A DNA stretch of 39,677 bases, taken from the NCBI GenBank assembly GCA_016931385.1, contig JAFGEV010000018.1, forward strand, positions 1 through 39,677, read 5' to 3'. A program made the translations under genes and the position numbers. This document shows positions 9,708 through 18,361 of this stretch, piece after piece; within the stretch, counting starts at the first letter, position 1; each line of letters starts with the position of its first letter. The notes beneath the pieces are model-generated. The model worked only from the letters and a program-made list of their open reading frames with translations. It was not told where the DNA came from and searched no databases. This DNA is from Prolixibacteraceae bacterium. Lineage in GTDB: Bacteria; Bacteroidota; Bacteroidia; Bacteroidales; Prolixibacteraceae.

Positions 9708-10361
9708 TTAAATTTCGATAATGTTGTTTTTGATGCCAAACTTAACCAGATCGACAGTGCTTTTCAGGTTAAGTTTTTGCATAATATGGTTTTTATGCGA
9801 TTCGACCGTACGGATACTTATATAAAGTTTTTCGGCAATTTCCTGGTTTGAATAGCTGTTCCCCCACAATTTTACAATTTCGACCTGCCGGGCGCTAAGG
9901 CTCGATAAATCTCCCTGTTGTTGGGTTTCGTCATCTTTCAGGTTTTTAATATAACGGTTGAGCAGCAGTTGGGTTATTGATTTACTGAAATAGTCGTGCC
10001 CACTTCGAATGGTATAAATGGCTTCTATCAGATCTTTGTATGATGATTCGGGGCCAAGAAACCCCTTTGCTCCTGCTTTGATTGTTTTCAGAATAATTTC
10101 TTCGCTGCCGGTAGCCGAAAGAATCAGGATTTTCGTTTTGGGATTCTCAATGCAAAGTTGCACAATTAGGTTCACACTGTTTATTGATATGTCGTACATG
10201 GTTAACAGGAGGATGTGAACCGGGAATGGTTTCATTTTTTCCCTGAGTTGAGTTTTATCCTCGCACATGAAAAGGACATTAAATTCTTCATTGTCGGTTA
10301 AAAGCTTGCAGGTCCCCTCAAGTGACAACCGATGTTCGTTGAAAATGCCAATGTTAATCAT
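9708..10361 (-). CDS. LuxR/NarL-type regulator with degenerate receiver
   Basis: The 217-residue protein has the NarL/FixJ layout: a receiver-like domain (1-125) and a LuxR-type helix-turn-helix (about 153-215) with LSARQVEIVKLWGNSYSNQEIA and TVESHKNHIMQKL, which is intact. The receiver lacks its chemistry. The acidic pair is N8-E9 instead of D-D/E-D, the phosphoacceptor position at the end of strand 3 (residues 51-57, LLLTMYD) has L or T, and the usual KxxxP-type lysine near residue 103 is replaced (FLGPES). Control by ordinary Asp phosphorylation is therefore unlikely; protein-protein control is inferred. Its ATG overlaps the end of the 1538-residue gene by eight bases, so the two are probably translationally coupled and functionally linked. 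Confidence 0.88.
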   Translation of the reverse strand: MINIGIFNEHRLSLEGTCKLLTDNEEFNVLFMCEDKTQLREKMKPFPVHILLLTMYDISINSVNLIVQLCIENPKTKILILSATGSEEIILKTIKAGAKGFLGPESSYKDLIEAIYTIRSGHDYFSKSITQLLLNRYIKNLKDDETQQQGDLSSLSARQVEIVKLWGNSYSNQEIAEKLYISIRTVESHKNHIMQKLNLKSTVDLVKFGIKNNIIEI

Positions 10362-13300
10362 CTTTCTGATTTGTTATTATTGCCGATGTTCTGTGTATCC
10401 CATCCATATATATTTCCAAAGGCTTCTCAAACCTTATGTGTTTAAAATGTTTTGTAGCGTTTACAATAATTTGTTCCCTTAGAACATCCCATTTTATGAA
10501 ATCGGTATACGAGCTGTGTTGAACAGAGAAGTAACCGATATTCATTGAAGTTACATTGTGAAAGAAATGTGAACCCAGCGATGAATCGAGAGGGTAATTA
10601 TCGAGACTGACTTCGACAATAACCTTTGCATTCGAAATCTGCGACCAGACCACAGGGATGCCAATAAAACGGTCGCGGGTGCCCCACCGCCCGGGGCCTA
10701 TCAGCACATAATAGCGGTCGTTGTTCACCATTATATTGTTCAGGTATTCAATTTCGGCTGCCATTTCCATTGTTTCGAGTTTGCTGAATTTTTCGGTATC
10801 GACATAAATAATATCGGTCAGATCGGTAATATTCCCGTTCCCAAGGCTCGAACGTGTATACAAGATCATCTTTGACCTGTCGAGGGAATCGATATTTACA
10901 TTGTGCATTAGCAAGTTCCCTATAAGGGGTTTTATCTGAAGCAGATAAAAAGAAGGCAGGTTATTTTTACCCTTTTCGAGGTTAACTGCATATTCAATTT
11001 CAACCGGCGATCCGAATGCATCTTTTATTGTATTCAGCAATACGTTAATGGTTTCGGCAAGCGGTATATAGTTGTAATGTAAAATGTTGGCAAAATTAAT
11101 AATCCGGGGGCCGGGTTTCGACAGCCCGGGTTCAACCGTGTCGTTGTTATGATTGTATACCGATGCACAATGCGGAAGGATGCCATCTTTTTCAGCCACA
11201 TCAATTTCGAGAAGTTTTAATGAAGCCAGCTCGCCATCTTCAAGAAAATCAAATTTTTCGTCACTGCAATCGAGTGCAAAAAACTGCACCTGAGTACTGG
11301 TAAGCAAGTCTTTAACTGTAAACATCGACAATTGGGGATAAACCGGTGAAAAACGGTACGATTTCCAACCGTCAACAACATATGCCCCCAATCCTATCGC
11401 GGCAACCGCAAAGCCCTCTTCGGGTTTCATGTGTGCCACAGGATAATAATTGTATGATTGTGCCACCCCGCTAATATGCGGGTAATAATACCTGCCATGC
11501 TGGCTGCCAACCAATTCCTGTATGATTATGGCCATTTTTTCTTCTTCAATTTTATGGTGAATGGCCTTAAAATAGGTGCGGGCCTTATCGGAATACACCG
11601 AGGCATATACCAGTTTAATGGCAAGCGAAATGCGTTCGAAAACTATGCGTTTATTGTATTCGCAGTTGGGTATTATGTATGTATCGAACACACCCGCGAA
11701 AGGCTGGGTAAGCGAGTCTTCAGAAGTGCTCGACGACCTTACCGCGAATGGCTTATCGATTTGTGAAACAAAATCTTTCAGCTTTACTTCAAGTGAATAA
11801 GAAAGAGAAGCATTGGCAAAGTGCCTGCGCAGTTCCTTATAACTAATTTTAGGGTCGATAATTTTTGGCATGAGCTTATTTCTGGAAATAAACTCATGAA
11901 ATTCATCGGTGCCAATAATTACAGTAACCGGTGAAACAATATTAATCTGATTGTCCAATCCTGAAAAATCAACATTGTTTATCAGCGTATTTATAAAAGC
12001 AAGCCCCCTGCCTTTTCCCCCAAGCGATCCGCTGGCAAAAGAAACAATGTTCTTCTCATCAAGCGTTGATGTTTCATCGAACCGGAGTATCTTGCCTCTC
12101 TTCTTTTCGTCCTTGTACCTGTTGATGGTTTCAAGGAAAAATCTCCTCGATTCTTTGATGTCGCTAAACTCGTCGAGGGCAATCGGGTTAAGGGTTTTGG
12201 CAAGTTGAATTTCGCCACGGGCCATTAGCCACAACGAGAACTGGTTTTCGGAGGCATGCAACTGAAATGATTCATCGGGGATTTCCCTCAGGTAATTTTC
12301 AAAGTCACGAAGGTTTTTTGCAACCCCTATTTTATTGCCATCCTTGTCCCTGAAAATAAAATTGCCAAACCCAAGGAAACGGTTCAGGTACCTGCTGATA
12401 TCGGACAATAAGGTTTCTGAGTTCTTGTTGATATAGCTAACTTTCAATTGCTTTGCGATCTTTTCATTCGAATTGTCAGACGACTGAAGGATTACCGGTA
12501 AGTCGGAAATGTGTGACTTCACGTATTGAATAAACTTTATTCCGGCTTTTTTGTCTGTCTTCCCAGCCCTTTCAAATTCAACATCGGAAATAATGCATAG
12601 CAAAAAGTCTTTGTATTTGTTAAAAATCACAACAGCCTCATCATAATTGCGGGCATGCAGTATTTTGGGCCTCGACCGCATCTTGCATATTTTGTCGAGT
12701 TCGTTTTTTTCCACCTCGGGCAGCAGGCGCTGTACCTGGCCAAACACAATGGAATAAAGTATCTGAAGGTATTTTGAGTAATAAATTGGGGAATCTTCAA
12801 TAATGAGTATAACCCTTACCAGCCCAATTTTTGTGTCGTTTTCAACATTGGTTTTATCCTCGGTTGACTTAACAATGGCAAACAGGATCAAAGAATCGCC
12901 GTTCCATACAAAGATTTTGTTTACCGATGGAATAGTAGGCACAAGTTCTTCAAAATATTGCACATCGCTTTTCTTGTTTAGCAAAAGGTATATGGGTAGG
13001 TTGATGTTTTTCTCTCTTATTTTTTCACTCAGTGAGATGGGCGCTTCGCGGTCGATGCCCACCATAAGTATCACGAGGTCGAAGTGCGTGGTCTCAAGCA
13101 ATTCAAGTGCCTCTTCGGCCGAAGATACCCCTGTAATCCGGGGCAGTGAGAAAAGGCTGTACTGGTAAATTTCGCCCATGAATTTTTCAAAGAAAGAGTC
13201 CTCGTTCTCAAGCACGAACGCATCATAAAGGGTTGATACAAACAAAATATGCTTCACCTTATATTTCATCATGTCGAGGTAAACATACTTGTCGATGGTT

Positions 13301-14970
13301 TGCTGGTTGAAATATAACTGAAGAGGTTTTTTATTCTTTATAAGTGATTTTCGGAACTCATCGGCTTTATGTGTTTGCTGTGGGATAAATACATTTTTTG
13401 TATAGATTTCACGTCCTTTGTAATTGTTCAGATAACCGCTGATGAGCTTACATATGTTCACAAGCAGGTTGCGTTCTTCTGCTAAAAACGGTCCTTCGTG
13501 TTCGGGGGGGAATTGTTTCGTGTAAAAAATCTCAACAGTTCCCTTTTTGTTATCAATGGTGCTGAATTCTTCCTTTTGCCGCCATATTGTGGTACGGAAA
13601 TTTTTACTGTAATATTCTTTACCTTCGAATTTTATGCATGCAACTGTATATCGCGGATACTGCCATGATTTTGGTAAAATGGAACATATTTTTTGCAGGG
13701 TTTCTTCAATCGAATTTCCCTTCTCAATTATTTTTGATGTAAGGTTAATGGCCTTTAATTCCTTTAGGCGTTCGGTATTTTCATGCTGAAGTTTGTTAAA
13801 GATATCTTTTGTAGCCGAACCCGCGATCAGGTTGGCAACATTGATTAAAAGGCTACGCTCTTCGGCCAGGAATGGCCCTTCGTCTTCGGTGGGGAATTCT
13901 CTGAGGTAGAAAATTTCGATCAGGCCTTTTTTCTTTTTTGTCGTCTCAAATTCCTGTTCCATTTTCCATGGCGTTTCCATGAAATTTTCACTCTGAAACA
14001 CCCATTTGTCGTATTTAATGCGGGCTACAGTGTCCGATACATATTGCCATGAAGCCGGCAGGATGCGGCATATTTCCTTTAACGCTCCCTCGATAGGTAT
14101 TCCCCTTTTGAGAATTTCGGAAGTTGTGTTAATCCCTTTTAGTTCTTTTAGCCTCTCTGTGTTTTTCCTCAAAAGTTCTTTAAGTGCATTCTTCGATGCT
14201 GAACCCGAAATCAAAGCTGCAAGGTTGTTTATCAGGTTTCGTTCTTGTTCAAGGAAAGGCCCTTCATCAAGTTCAGGAAATTTCTTTATATAAAATATTT
14301 CTATACTTCCTCTTTTATTGTCAGGCGTTTCGAAATTTTGACTTAACACCCACTGTGTTTCCCTGAAGTTTTTGCTTGTGTAAATTTTATCCTCATAAAA
14401 AATTCGGGTAACTGTATATTTTGGGTACTGCATTGCCTCAGGCAGGTTCGAACAAATATCCTGCAACGACTCATTGAGCGTCTTCCCCTGTTTGAGGATT
14501 TCAGCAGTCAGGTTTATGCTTTTAAGCTCTTTTTCACGTTCGGTGTTGTCGGCAACCAGTTTCTCAAGCTGAAAACCCGATAACTGGCCAATCAGAACAG
14601 GTATTATGTAGTCGAGGTTTTTGTTAATGCTGGTGATCAGTTGTTCAAGGCCTGCCGGTTTTTCGTTTGCAATCATAATTTCAACATGGCCTTCTTTATT
14701 GTCGGGTGTTTTAAATTTACGCTGCAAAATAAGGTTTTGCTTCAACAGCTTTTTGCAATGATACTCTGCATTGTCAAAAACCGTTCTCATGCTCATCGAA
14801 ACATCGGGCAAATAGGCTGAAGAAAACATTTTGCAAAAAACCTGTAAAGTTTTTTCGATCGATTTGCTCTTAACCAACGATTTAACCAAAAGATGCATGT
14901 TTGAAATAACATTATCTTCGTGATAAGAAACTGTTTGCTTTTCTTTTATGATGGTTTTTAAATTTTCCAT
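10354..14970 (-). CDS. multidomain signalling protein: four sensory repeats, two receiver domains, PEP/pyruvate-type ATP-binding domain
   Basis: This is a 1538-residue protein. Residues ~14-525 are four repeats of exactly 128 residues (starts at ~14, 142, 270, 398; the first is divergent). Each later copy opens NTER-x-KELK, continues LP-x2-WQYP (or similar) and closes with IEIFY, EGPFL and a helix; they look like GAF-type sensory modules. Residues ~572-705 form a receiver-like domain with no acidic pocket. Residues ~720-860 form a second receiver with E725/D726 and phosphoacceptor D796 in place. From ~975 to 1350 lies a PPDK_N-type ATP-grasp domain (GGKGRGLAF at 984-992, RSSSTSEDS at 1078-1086, QIKPL near 1347). 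A C-terminal domain (~1350-1538) contains IGPGRWGTRDRF. I do not see the phosphohistidine or TIM-barrel domains of PEP synthase, so it is not a canonical PpsA. It is coupled to the LuxR-type gene by an eight-base overlap. Confidence 0.85.
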   Translation of the reverse strand: MENLKTIIKEKQTVSYHEDNVISNMHLLVKSLVKSKSIEKTLQVFCKMFSSAYLPDVSMSMRTVFDNAEYHCKKLLKQNLILQRKFKTPDNKEGHVEIMIANEKPAGLEQLITSINKNLDYIIPVLIGQLSGFQLEKLVADNTEREKELKSINLTAEILKQGKTLNESLQDICSNLPEAMQYPKYTVTRIFYEDKIYTSKNFRETQWVLSQNFETPDNKRGSIEIFYIKKFPELDEGPFLEQERNLINNLAALISGSASKNALKELLRKNTERLKELKGINTTSEILKRGIPIEGALKEICRILPASWQYVSDTVARIKYDKWVFQSENFMETPWKMEQEFETTKKKKGLIEIFYLREFPTEDEGPFLAEERSLLINVANLIAGSATKDIFNKLQHENTERLKELKAINLTSKIIEKGNSIEETLQKICSILPKSWQYPRYTVACIKFEGKEYYSKNFRTTIWRQKEEFSTIDNKKGTVEIFYTKQFPPEHEGPFLAEERNLLVNICKLISGYLNNYKGREIYTKNVFIPQQTHKADEFRKSLIKNKKPLQLYFNQQTIDKYVYLDMMKYKVKHILFVSTLYDAFVLENEDSFFEKFMGEIYQYSLFSLPRITGVSSAEEALELLETTHFDLVILMVGIDREAPISLSEKIREKNINLPIYLLLNKKSDVQYFEELVPTIPSVNKIFVWNGDSLILFAIVKSTEDKTNVENDTKIGLVRVILIIEDSPIYYSKYLQILYSIVFGQVQRLLPEVEKNELDKICKMRSRPKILHARNYDEAVVIFNKYKDFLLCIISDVEFERAGKTDKKAGIKFIQYVKSHISDLPVILQSSDNSNEKIAKQLKVSYINKNSETLLSDISRYLNRFLGFGNFIFRDKDGNKIGVAKNLRDFENYLREIPDESFQLHASENQFSLWLMARGEIQLAKTLNPIALDEFSDIKESRRFFLETINRYKDEKKRGKILRFDETSTLDEKNIVSFASGSLGGKGRGLAFINTLINNVDFSGLDNQINIVSPVTVIIGTDEFHEFISRNKLMPKIIDPKISYKELRRHFANASLSYSLEVKLKDFVSQIDKPFAVRSSSTSEDSLTQPFAGVFDTYIIPNCEYNKRIVFERISLAIKLVYASVYSDKARTYFKAIHHKIEEEKMAIIIQELVGSQHGRYYYPHISGVAQSYNYYPVAHMKPEEGFAVAAIGLGAYVVDGWKSYRFSPVYPQLSMFTVKDLLTSTQVQFFALDCSDEKFDFLEDGELASLKLLEIDVAEKDGILPHCASVYNHNNDTVEPGLSKPGPRIINFANILHYNYIPLAETINVLLNTIKDAFGSPVEIEYAVNLEKGKNNLPSFYLLQIKPLIGNLLMHNVNIDSLDRSKMILYTRSSLGNGNITDLTDIIYVDTEKFSKLETMEMAAEIEYLNNIMVNNDRYYVLIGPGRWGTRDRFIGIPVVWSQISNAKVIVEVSLDNYPLDSSLGSHFFHNVTSMNIGYFSVQHSSYTDFIKWDVLREQIIVNATKHFKHIRFEKPLEIYMDGIHRTSAIITNQKDD

Positions 14971-15243
14971 TTATCACACTCAAATCAATCGGTAACAGTA
15001 TTAAAGGCTAACAACTTTCTATAGGGGTTAACTCATATAAAATATGTTACGAAAATAGCAAAAGTTACTTAGAAATCTGGAAGAAGGAAGTTGAACTTAA
15101 AAACTTTAGCCTTTCCCATTTATCTGTAACCATCGGAAAACAGATGTTTATCAACTCCTTCAATAAATTATATCGATAGCTAAAATAAAATGGCACTACC
15201 TCAAGAAAGAAATTGAAGATGGTATATTGACAAAGTAAAAGGA

Positions 15244-16077
15244 TTATATATAGATCATGGCTTCCTGATAAACCTGGTTTCCCGAATAATCATCAACAAG
15301 CCGGCCCTTCATTTTTTCAATCATCGTATCAAAATCGGGGTAATATGCATTGAAATCCATACCATCGACACAAATATATTTTGAGCAATCGCAAATTGAA
15401 ACACGGTAAATTCCGTTGAGACCGTCGGTTCCTACCTGGCTTGAATATAAAATAGAAATTTGCGGGATGTTAAACCTGCGTGTTATAAGAGTTGAATTTT
15501 TAATCATCCGTGCAGGGCCAATGGTAATAACCTGGTTTATTTTTTCCCTGCGCAGCACATCGAGTATCCCTTCAACAACCAATCCCTTTCTGCCTGCGCT
15601 ACCGTCATCGGTCATAATAATAAGTTCATCGGACACCTGTCCAATTTGCTTTTCAAGAATCAGGTATTCACCCGAACGTGCCCCCAAAATGGTAATTACC
15701 CTGTTACCTGCTTTTTTCATTGCTTCGGCAATGGGCAGCAGGGGTGAGATGCCAATCCCCCCCGCAGCCAAAACAACGGTGCCCGCTTTTATAATTGGAA
15801 CAGCCTCACCACAAGGGCCTTCAACTGAAAAAATTTCATCTCCAACATTCAGGCCGGCAAGTAACCTGGGTAAAGCACCTATTTTGTGCACGTACAATAT
15901 AATTGTTTCCTTGTGCCTGTCGACACCTGAAATTACCATTGGTAAGTTTTCGGAGTCGGGAAATATTTTTACAATCACGTGGTGTCCGGGCTTACAAACC
16001 CGGGCTATTTCAGTTGCCCTTATTTCGAGCTTTGCAATACTTTCGGAAAGGTTTTTTTTTGAAATTATCCAGTTCAT
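15244..16077 (-). CDS. NfnA/PyrK-like FAD/NAD-binding oxidoreductase subunit, iron-sulfur site altered
   Basis: The 277-residue protein resembles the small subunit of NADH-dependent ferredoxin:NADP oxidoreductase (NfnA) and sulfide dehydrogenase beta, and PyrK. An FAD-binding barrel (1-95; KPGHHVIVKI, GEAVPI) precedes an NAD-binding fold with AAGGIGISPL at 105-113. In relatives a [2Fe-2S] cluster is held by a D-G-T-G-M-C-G-x-C-R segment plus a later Cys. Here the aligned stretch (216-225) reads GTDGLNGIYR, losing both first cysteines and shifting the Asp, while C236 in ICVDG remains and extra cysteines C229 and C231 appear. The large subunit (NfnB) is absent nearby. Electron transfer from NAD(P)H to an unidentified partner is the likely role. 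It is divergent from the amidotransferase gene at 16276. Confidence 0.8.
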   Translation of the reverse strand: MNWIISKKNLSESIAKLEIRATEIARVCKPGHHVIVKIFPDSENLPMVISGVDRHKETIILYVHKIGALPRLLAGLNVGDEIFSVEGPCGEAVPIIKAGTVVLAAGGIGISPLLPIAEAMKKAGNRVITILGARSGEYLILEKQIGQVSDELIIMTDDGSAGRKGLVVEGILDVLRREKINQVITIGPARMIKNSTLITRRFNIPQISILYSSQVGTDGLNGIYRVSICDCSKYICVDGMDFNAYYPDFDTMIEKMKGRLVDDYSGNQVYQEAMIYI

Positions 16078-16147
16078 TATTCAAGAAATTTTAGAATTGC
16101 ATGAATATAGGGCTTCTGCTTTTGAGGCGAAAAATGAATAAATGAAT

Positions 16148-16172
16148 TACGTAAAACCCCTACGTAAAACCC
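16148..16172. repeat. direct repeat TACGTAAAACCC, possible operator
   Basis: Two identical 12-mers lie one base apart (16148-16159 and 16161-16172) in the divergent intergenic region between the NfnA-like gene (start 16077) and the amidotransferase gene (start 16276). Each contains the palindromic core TACGTA. A regulator-binding site is inferred from position and exact repetition only. Confidence 0.4.
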
Positions 16173-16275
16173 GAAAAGATCACAATGCAAATTTACAATG
16201 ATTTTCTTCTCAAATTTTCGTCAATTTCCTTTTTTTATAGTTTTATAGTATAATTGAGGAATTATACAAGCGGAC

Positions 16276-16857
16276 ATGGTAAAATTACTTATCATTAACA
16301 GTGCTGAGCCCCATATACGAGAGTTTGTTGATCCATTGGTAAATATAGCCCTTAAATCAGGAGCCGACCCCTTCATTGAAGAGTTCTCAAATTTACCTGA
16401 AGTTAACCTGGAAAGCTTTGACGGTTTAATAATATCAGGTTCACCTTGTGGTGACGATATTGTTGAGCACCACCTCCCGTATTTTCAATGGTTGAAAGAA
16501 TACCGGAAACCTCTACTGGGTATTTGTGCCGGGCATCATATAACCGGTGTTCTTTTTGGTTCGGAATTATACAGAAGCAAAGAAGTAGAAATTGGCGAAA
16601 TCCTTGTCGAAATACTGAAACCCTACCCCTTATTCAGAAATATGCCTGAGAAGTTTACAGCAAGAACCATGCACCACGATTCAATATCGCTTCCCTTGGG
16701 ATTTGAACTGATTGCATTTTCCTCAACATGCAGGAACCAGGTCATGAAACGTACCGGTCATGATTTCTATACATTGCAATTTCATCCCGAACTGATGAAT
16801 CAACAAATAATAATGAATTTTGTAAAAATCATAAAAAACCGTTTGGAGTATGACTGA
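16276..16857 (+). CDS. class I glutamine amidotransferase-like protein
   Basis: The 193-residue protein is a stand-alone class I amidotransferase domain, similar to the glutaminase part of GMP synthase. The catalytic triad is readable: nucleophile C84 in GICAGH, and H170 with E172 in FHPE; an oxyanion-type ISGSP segment lies at 53-57. Such domains release ammonia from glutamine, or have been adapted to gamma-glutamyl hydrolysis. No synthetase partner lies nearby, so the acceptor is unknown. The gene overlaps the MFS transporter start by eight bases, so they form a two-gene operon. This may point to handling of a small molecule that is modified and exported, an inference. Confidence 0.85.
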   Translation: MVKLLIINSAEPHIREFVDPLVNIALKSGADPFIEEFSNLPEVNLESFDGLIISGSPCGDDIVEHHLPYFQWLKEYRKPLLGICAGHHITGVLFGSELYRSKEVEIGEILVEILKPYPLFRNMPEKFTARTMHHDSISLPLGFELIAFSSTCRNQVMKRTGHDFYTLQFHPELMNQQIIMNFVKIIKNRLEYD

Positions 16858-18220
16858 AAAAGGAACCGGAAAACTTTGGCCAATTCTGCTTACAACAATG
16901 TTTGCTTCGTTCATGAATCCTTTTATGCTTGCAGCTGTAAACATTGGCCTCCCCGATATTCAGGAACATTTTAATTGCAGCGCAACAACCCTGAGCTGGG
17001 TTACGAATTCGTTTTTACTTGCCAATGCAATTGTGTTGCTTCCCATTAGCAAAATAGCCGATATCTGGGGAAGGGTTAAAATCTTTAAAATCGGCTTGTA
17101 CCTTTTTACGGTTTTTTCGTTGCTGATTGCTTTCAGCCCCAACATGGCATTCTTGTTGATTATGCGGTCGATGCAGGGAATTGGGGCCGCTTTTATGCAC
17201 GTGAGCGGATTGGCAATTATTACTTTGGTTTACCCGCATAATAAAAGGGGGGCAGCACTTGGGCTTAATATCGGTTCGGTTTATGCCGGATTAACCCTCG
17301 GGCCTTTTGCAGGGGGGTTTCTGACCCATTTTGGAGGATGGGCTTATGTTTTTCTGGCCTCGGTGCCGCTTGGCCTGCTTGCCATAGTCTTTGCACACAT
17401 GAACCTTAAAAACGAGCATGTTAAATCAACACTGCAAAAATTCGACTACAGAGGAAGCTTTGTGTATGCCATTGCTATTTTTGGTTTTATTTTTGGAGGG
17501 GGAAGGATCAATTCAATTTTGGGCATCCTCATGTTTACGGGATCAATACTGCTCATTATTGCATTTTTTAGAATTGAGAAAAAGCAGGCTAATCCTATTC
17601 TGAATATTACCTTGTTAAAAAACAACAGGCTCTTTTCTTATTCTAACCTGGCAGCGCTTATCCATTATTCAGCCTCGTTTGCTATTGGATTTATGCTGAG
17701 CCTATATCTGCAGTTTTCGAAAGGCCTTTCTCCCCGCGATGCAGGATTAATACTGGTAATACAGCCTGTTGTTATGGTGATTACCGCACCGCTCACTGGC
17801 CGTATGTCAGATAAAATCCGTCCGGGACTTCTCGCTACAATTGGGATGGCACTCACCTTCTTTGGGCTGATTTCGCTGGTTTTTGTCAATGCTGAAACTT
17901 CCCTGTCGTCACTCACAGTGATACTGTTTTTTCTGGGGCTTGGTTTTGGCCTCTTTTCCACACCTAATACCAACGCGATAATGGGATCGGTAAGCAGGGA
18001 AAATTATGGCATTGCTTCAGGGACAACAGCCACAATGAGGGTAATTGGCCAGACTTTCAGCATGATGATTGCCACATTGGTTATGACCATTCTTATTGGA
18101 AGATCGAAAATTACGGTTGAAACGCTTGATGGCTTTCAAAACAGCATGAGAATTTGTTTTGTATTTTTTGCAATGATCTGTATCCCCGGAATTATTTTCT
18201 CTGCTTACCGTTCAAAGTAA
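16850..18220 (+). CDS. MFS transporter, DHA2-like (14-TM drug:proton antiporter type)
   Basis: The 456-residue, highly hydrophobic protein carries major facilitator signatures. These are the motif-A-like loop ISKIADIWGRVKIFKIG after the second helix, the MRSMQGIGAA region, and a motif-C-like GPFAGGFLTHFGGWAYVF stretch typical of drug antiporters. Around 14 hydrophobic segments and similarity to EmrB/QacA-like proteins suggest proton-driven export of a small hydrophobic or organic compound; the substrate is not deducible. The ATG at 16850 lies within the end of the amidotransferase gene (eight-base overlap). No terminator is visible after it. Confidence 0.87.
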   Translation: MTEKGTGKLWPILLTTMFASFMNPFMLAAVNIGLPDIQEHFNCSATTLSWVTNSFLLANAIVLLPISKIADIWGRVKIFKIGLYLFTVFSLLIAFSPNMAFLLIMRSMQGIGAAFMHVSGLAIITLVYPHNKRGAALGLNIGSVYAGLTLGPFAGGFLTHFGGWAYVFLASVPLGLLAIVFAHMNLKNEHVKSTLQKFDYRGSFVYAIAIFGFIFGGGRINSILGILMFTGSILLIIAFFRIEKKQANPILNITLLKNNRLFSYSNLAALIHYSASFAIGFMLSLYLQFSKGLSPRDAGLILVIQPVVMVITAPLTGRMSDKIRPGLLATIGMALTFFGLISLVFVNAETSLSSLTVILFFLGLGFGLFSTPNTNAIMGSVSRENYGIASGTTATMRVIGQTFSMMIATLVMTILIGRSKITVETLDGFQNSMRICFVFFAMICIPGIIFSAYRSK

Positions 18221-18312
18221 ATCTGAATATCAGCATGTTGAAATATGTTTTTCCGATAATGCAAATAAAAAAGAAAAAATAAACAGTTTTATTTAAAAAA
18301 ACTTCAGGAAAT

Positions 18313-18343
18313 TGCAACTGTTTCAAATTCGTTTTGTCTCTAA
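18313..18343 (+). promoter_or_regulatory. candidate ECF sigma autoregulatory promoter
   Basis: TGCAAC at 18313-18318 and GTCT at 18336-18339 are separated by 17 bases. This fits the AAC...CGTC layout typical of ECF sigma promoters, directly upstream of an ECF sigma gene. Transcription from here would start about 10-15 bases before the TTG start at 18362. The functional claim is inferential. Confidence 0.4.
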
Positions 18344-18361
18344 AATTGGAATTAAAAATCG

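Noticed and set aside
10354-14970. Naming the large protein PEP synthase (ppsA)
   Set aside because: Only the ATP-binding domain is recognisable; the His phosphocarrier and PEP-binding TIM-barrel segments are not visible.
15244-16077. Assigning the NfnA-like protein as PyrK of a dihydroorotate dehydrogenase with the DHOD-like protein at 7-1020
   Set aside because: They are 14 kb apart on the chromosome, the DHOD-like protein lacks the catalytic segment, and the iron-sulfur ligands typical of PyrK are missing.
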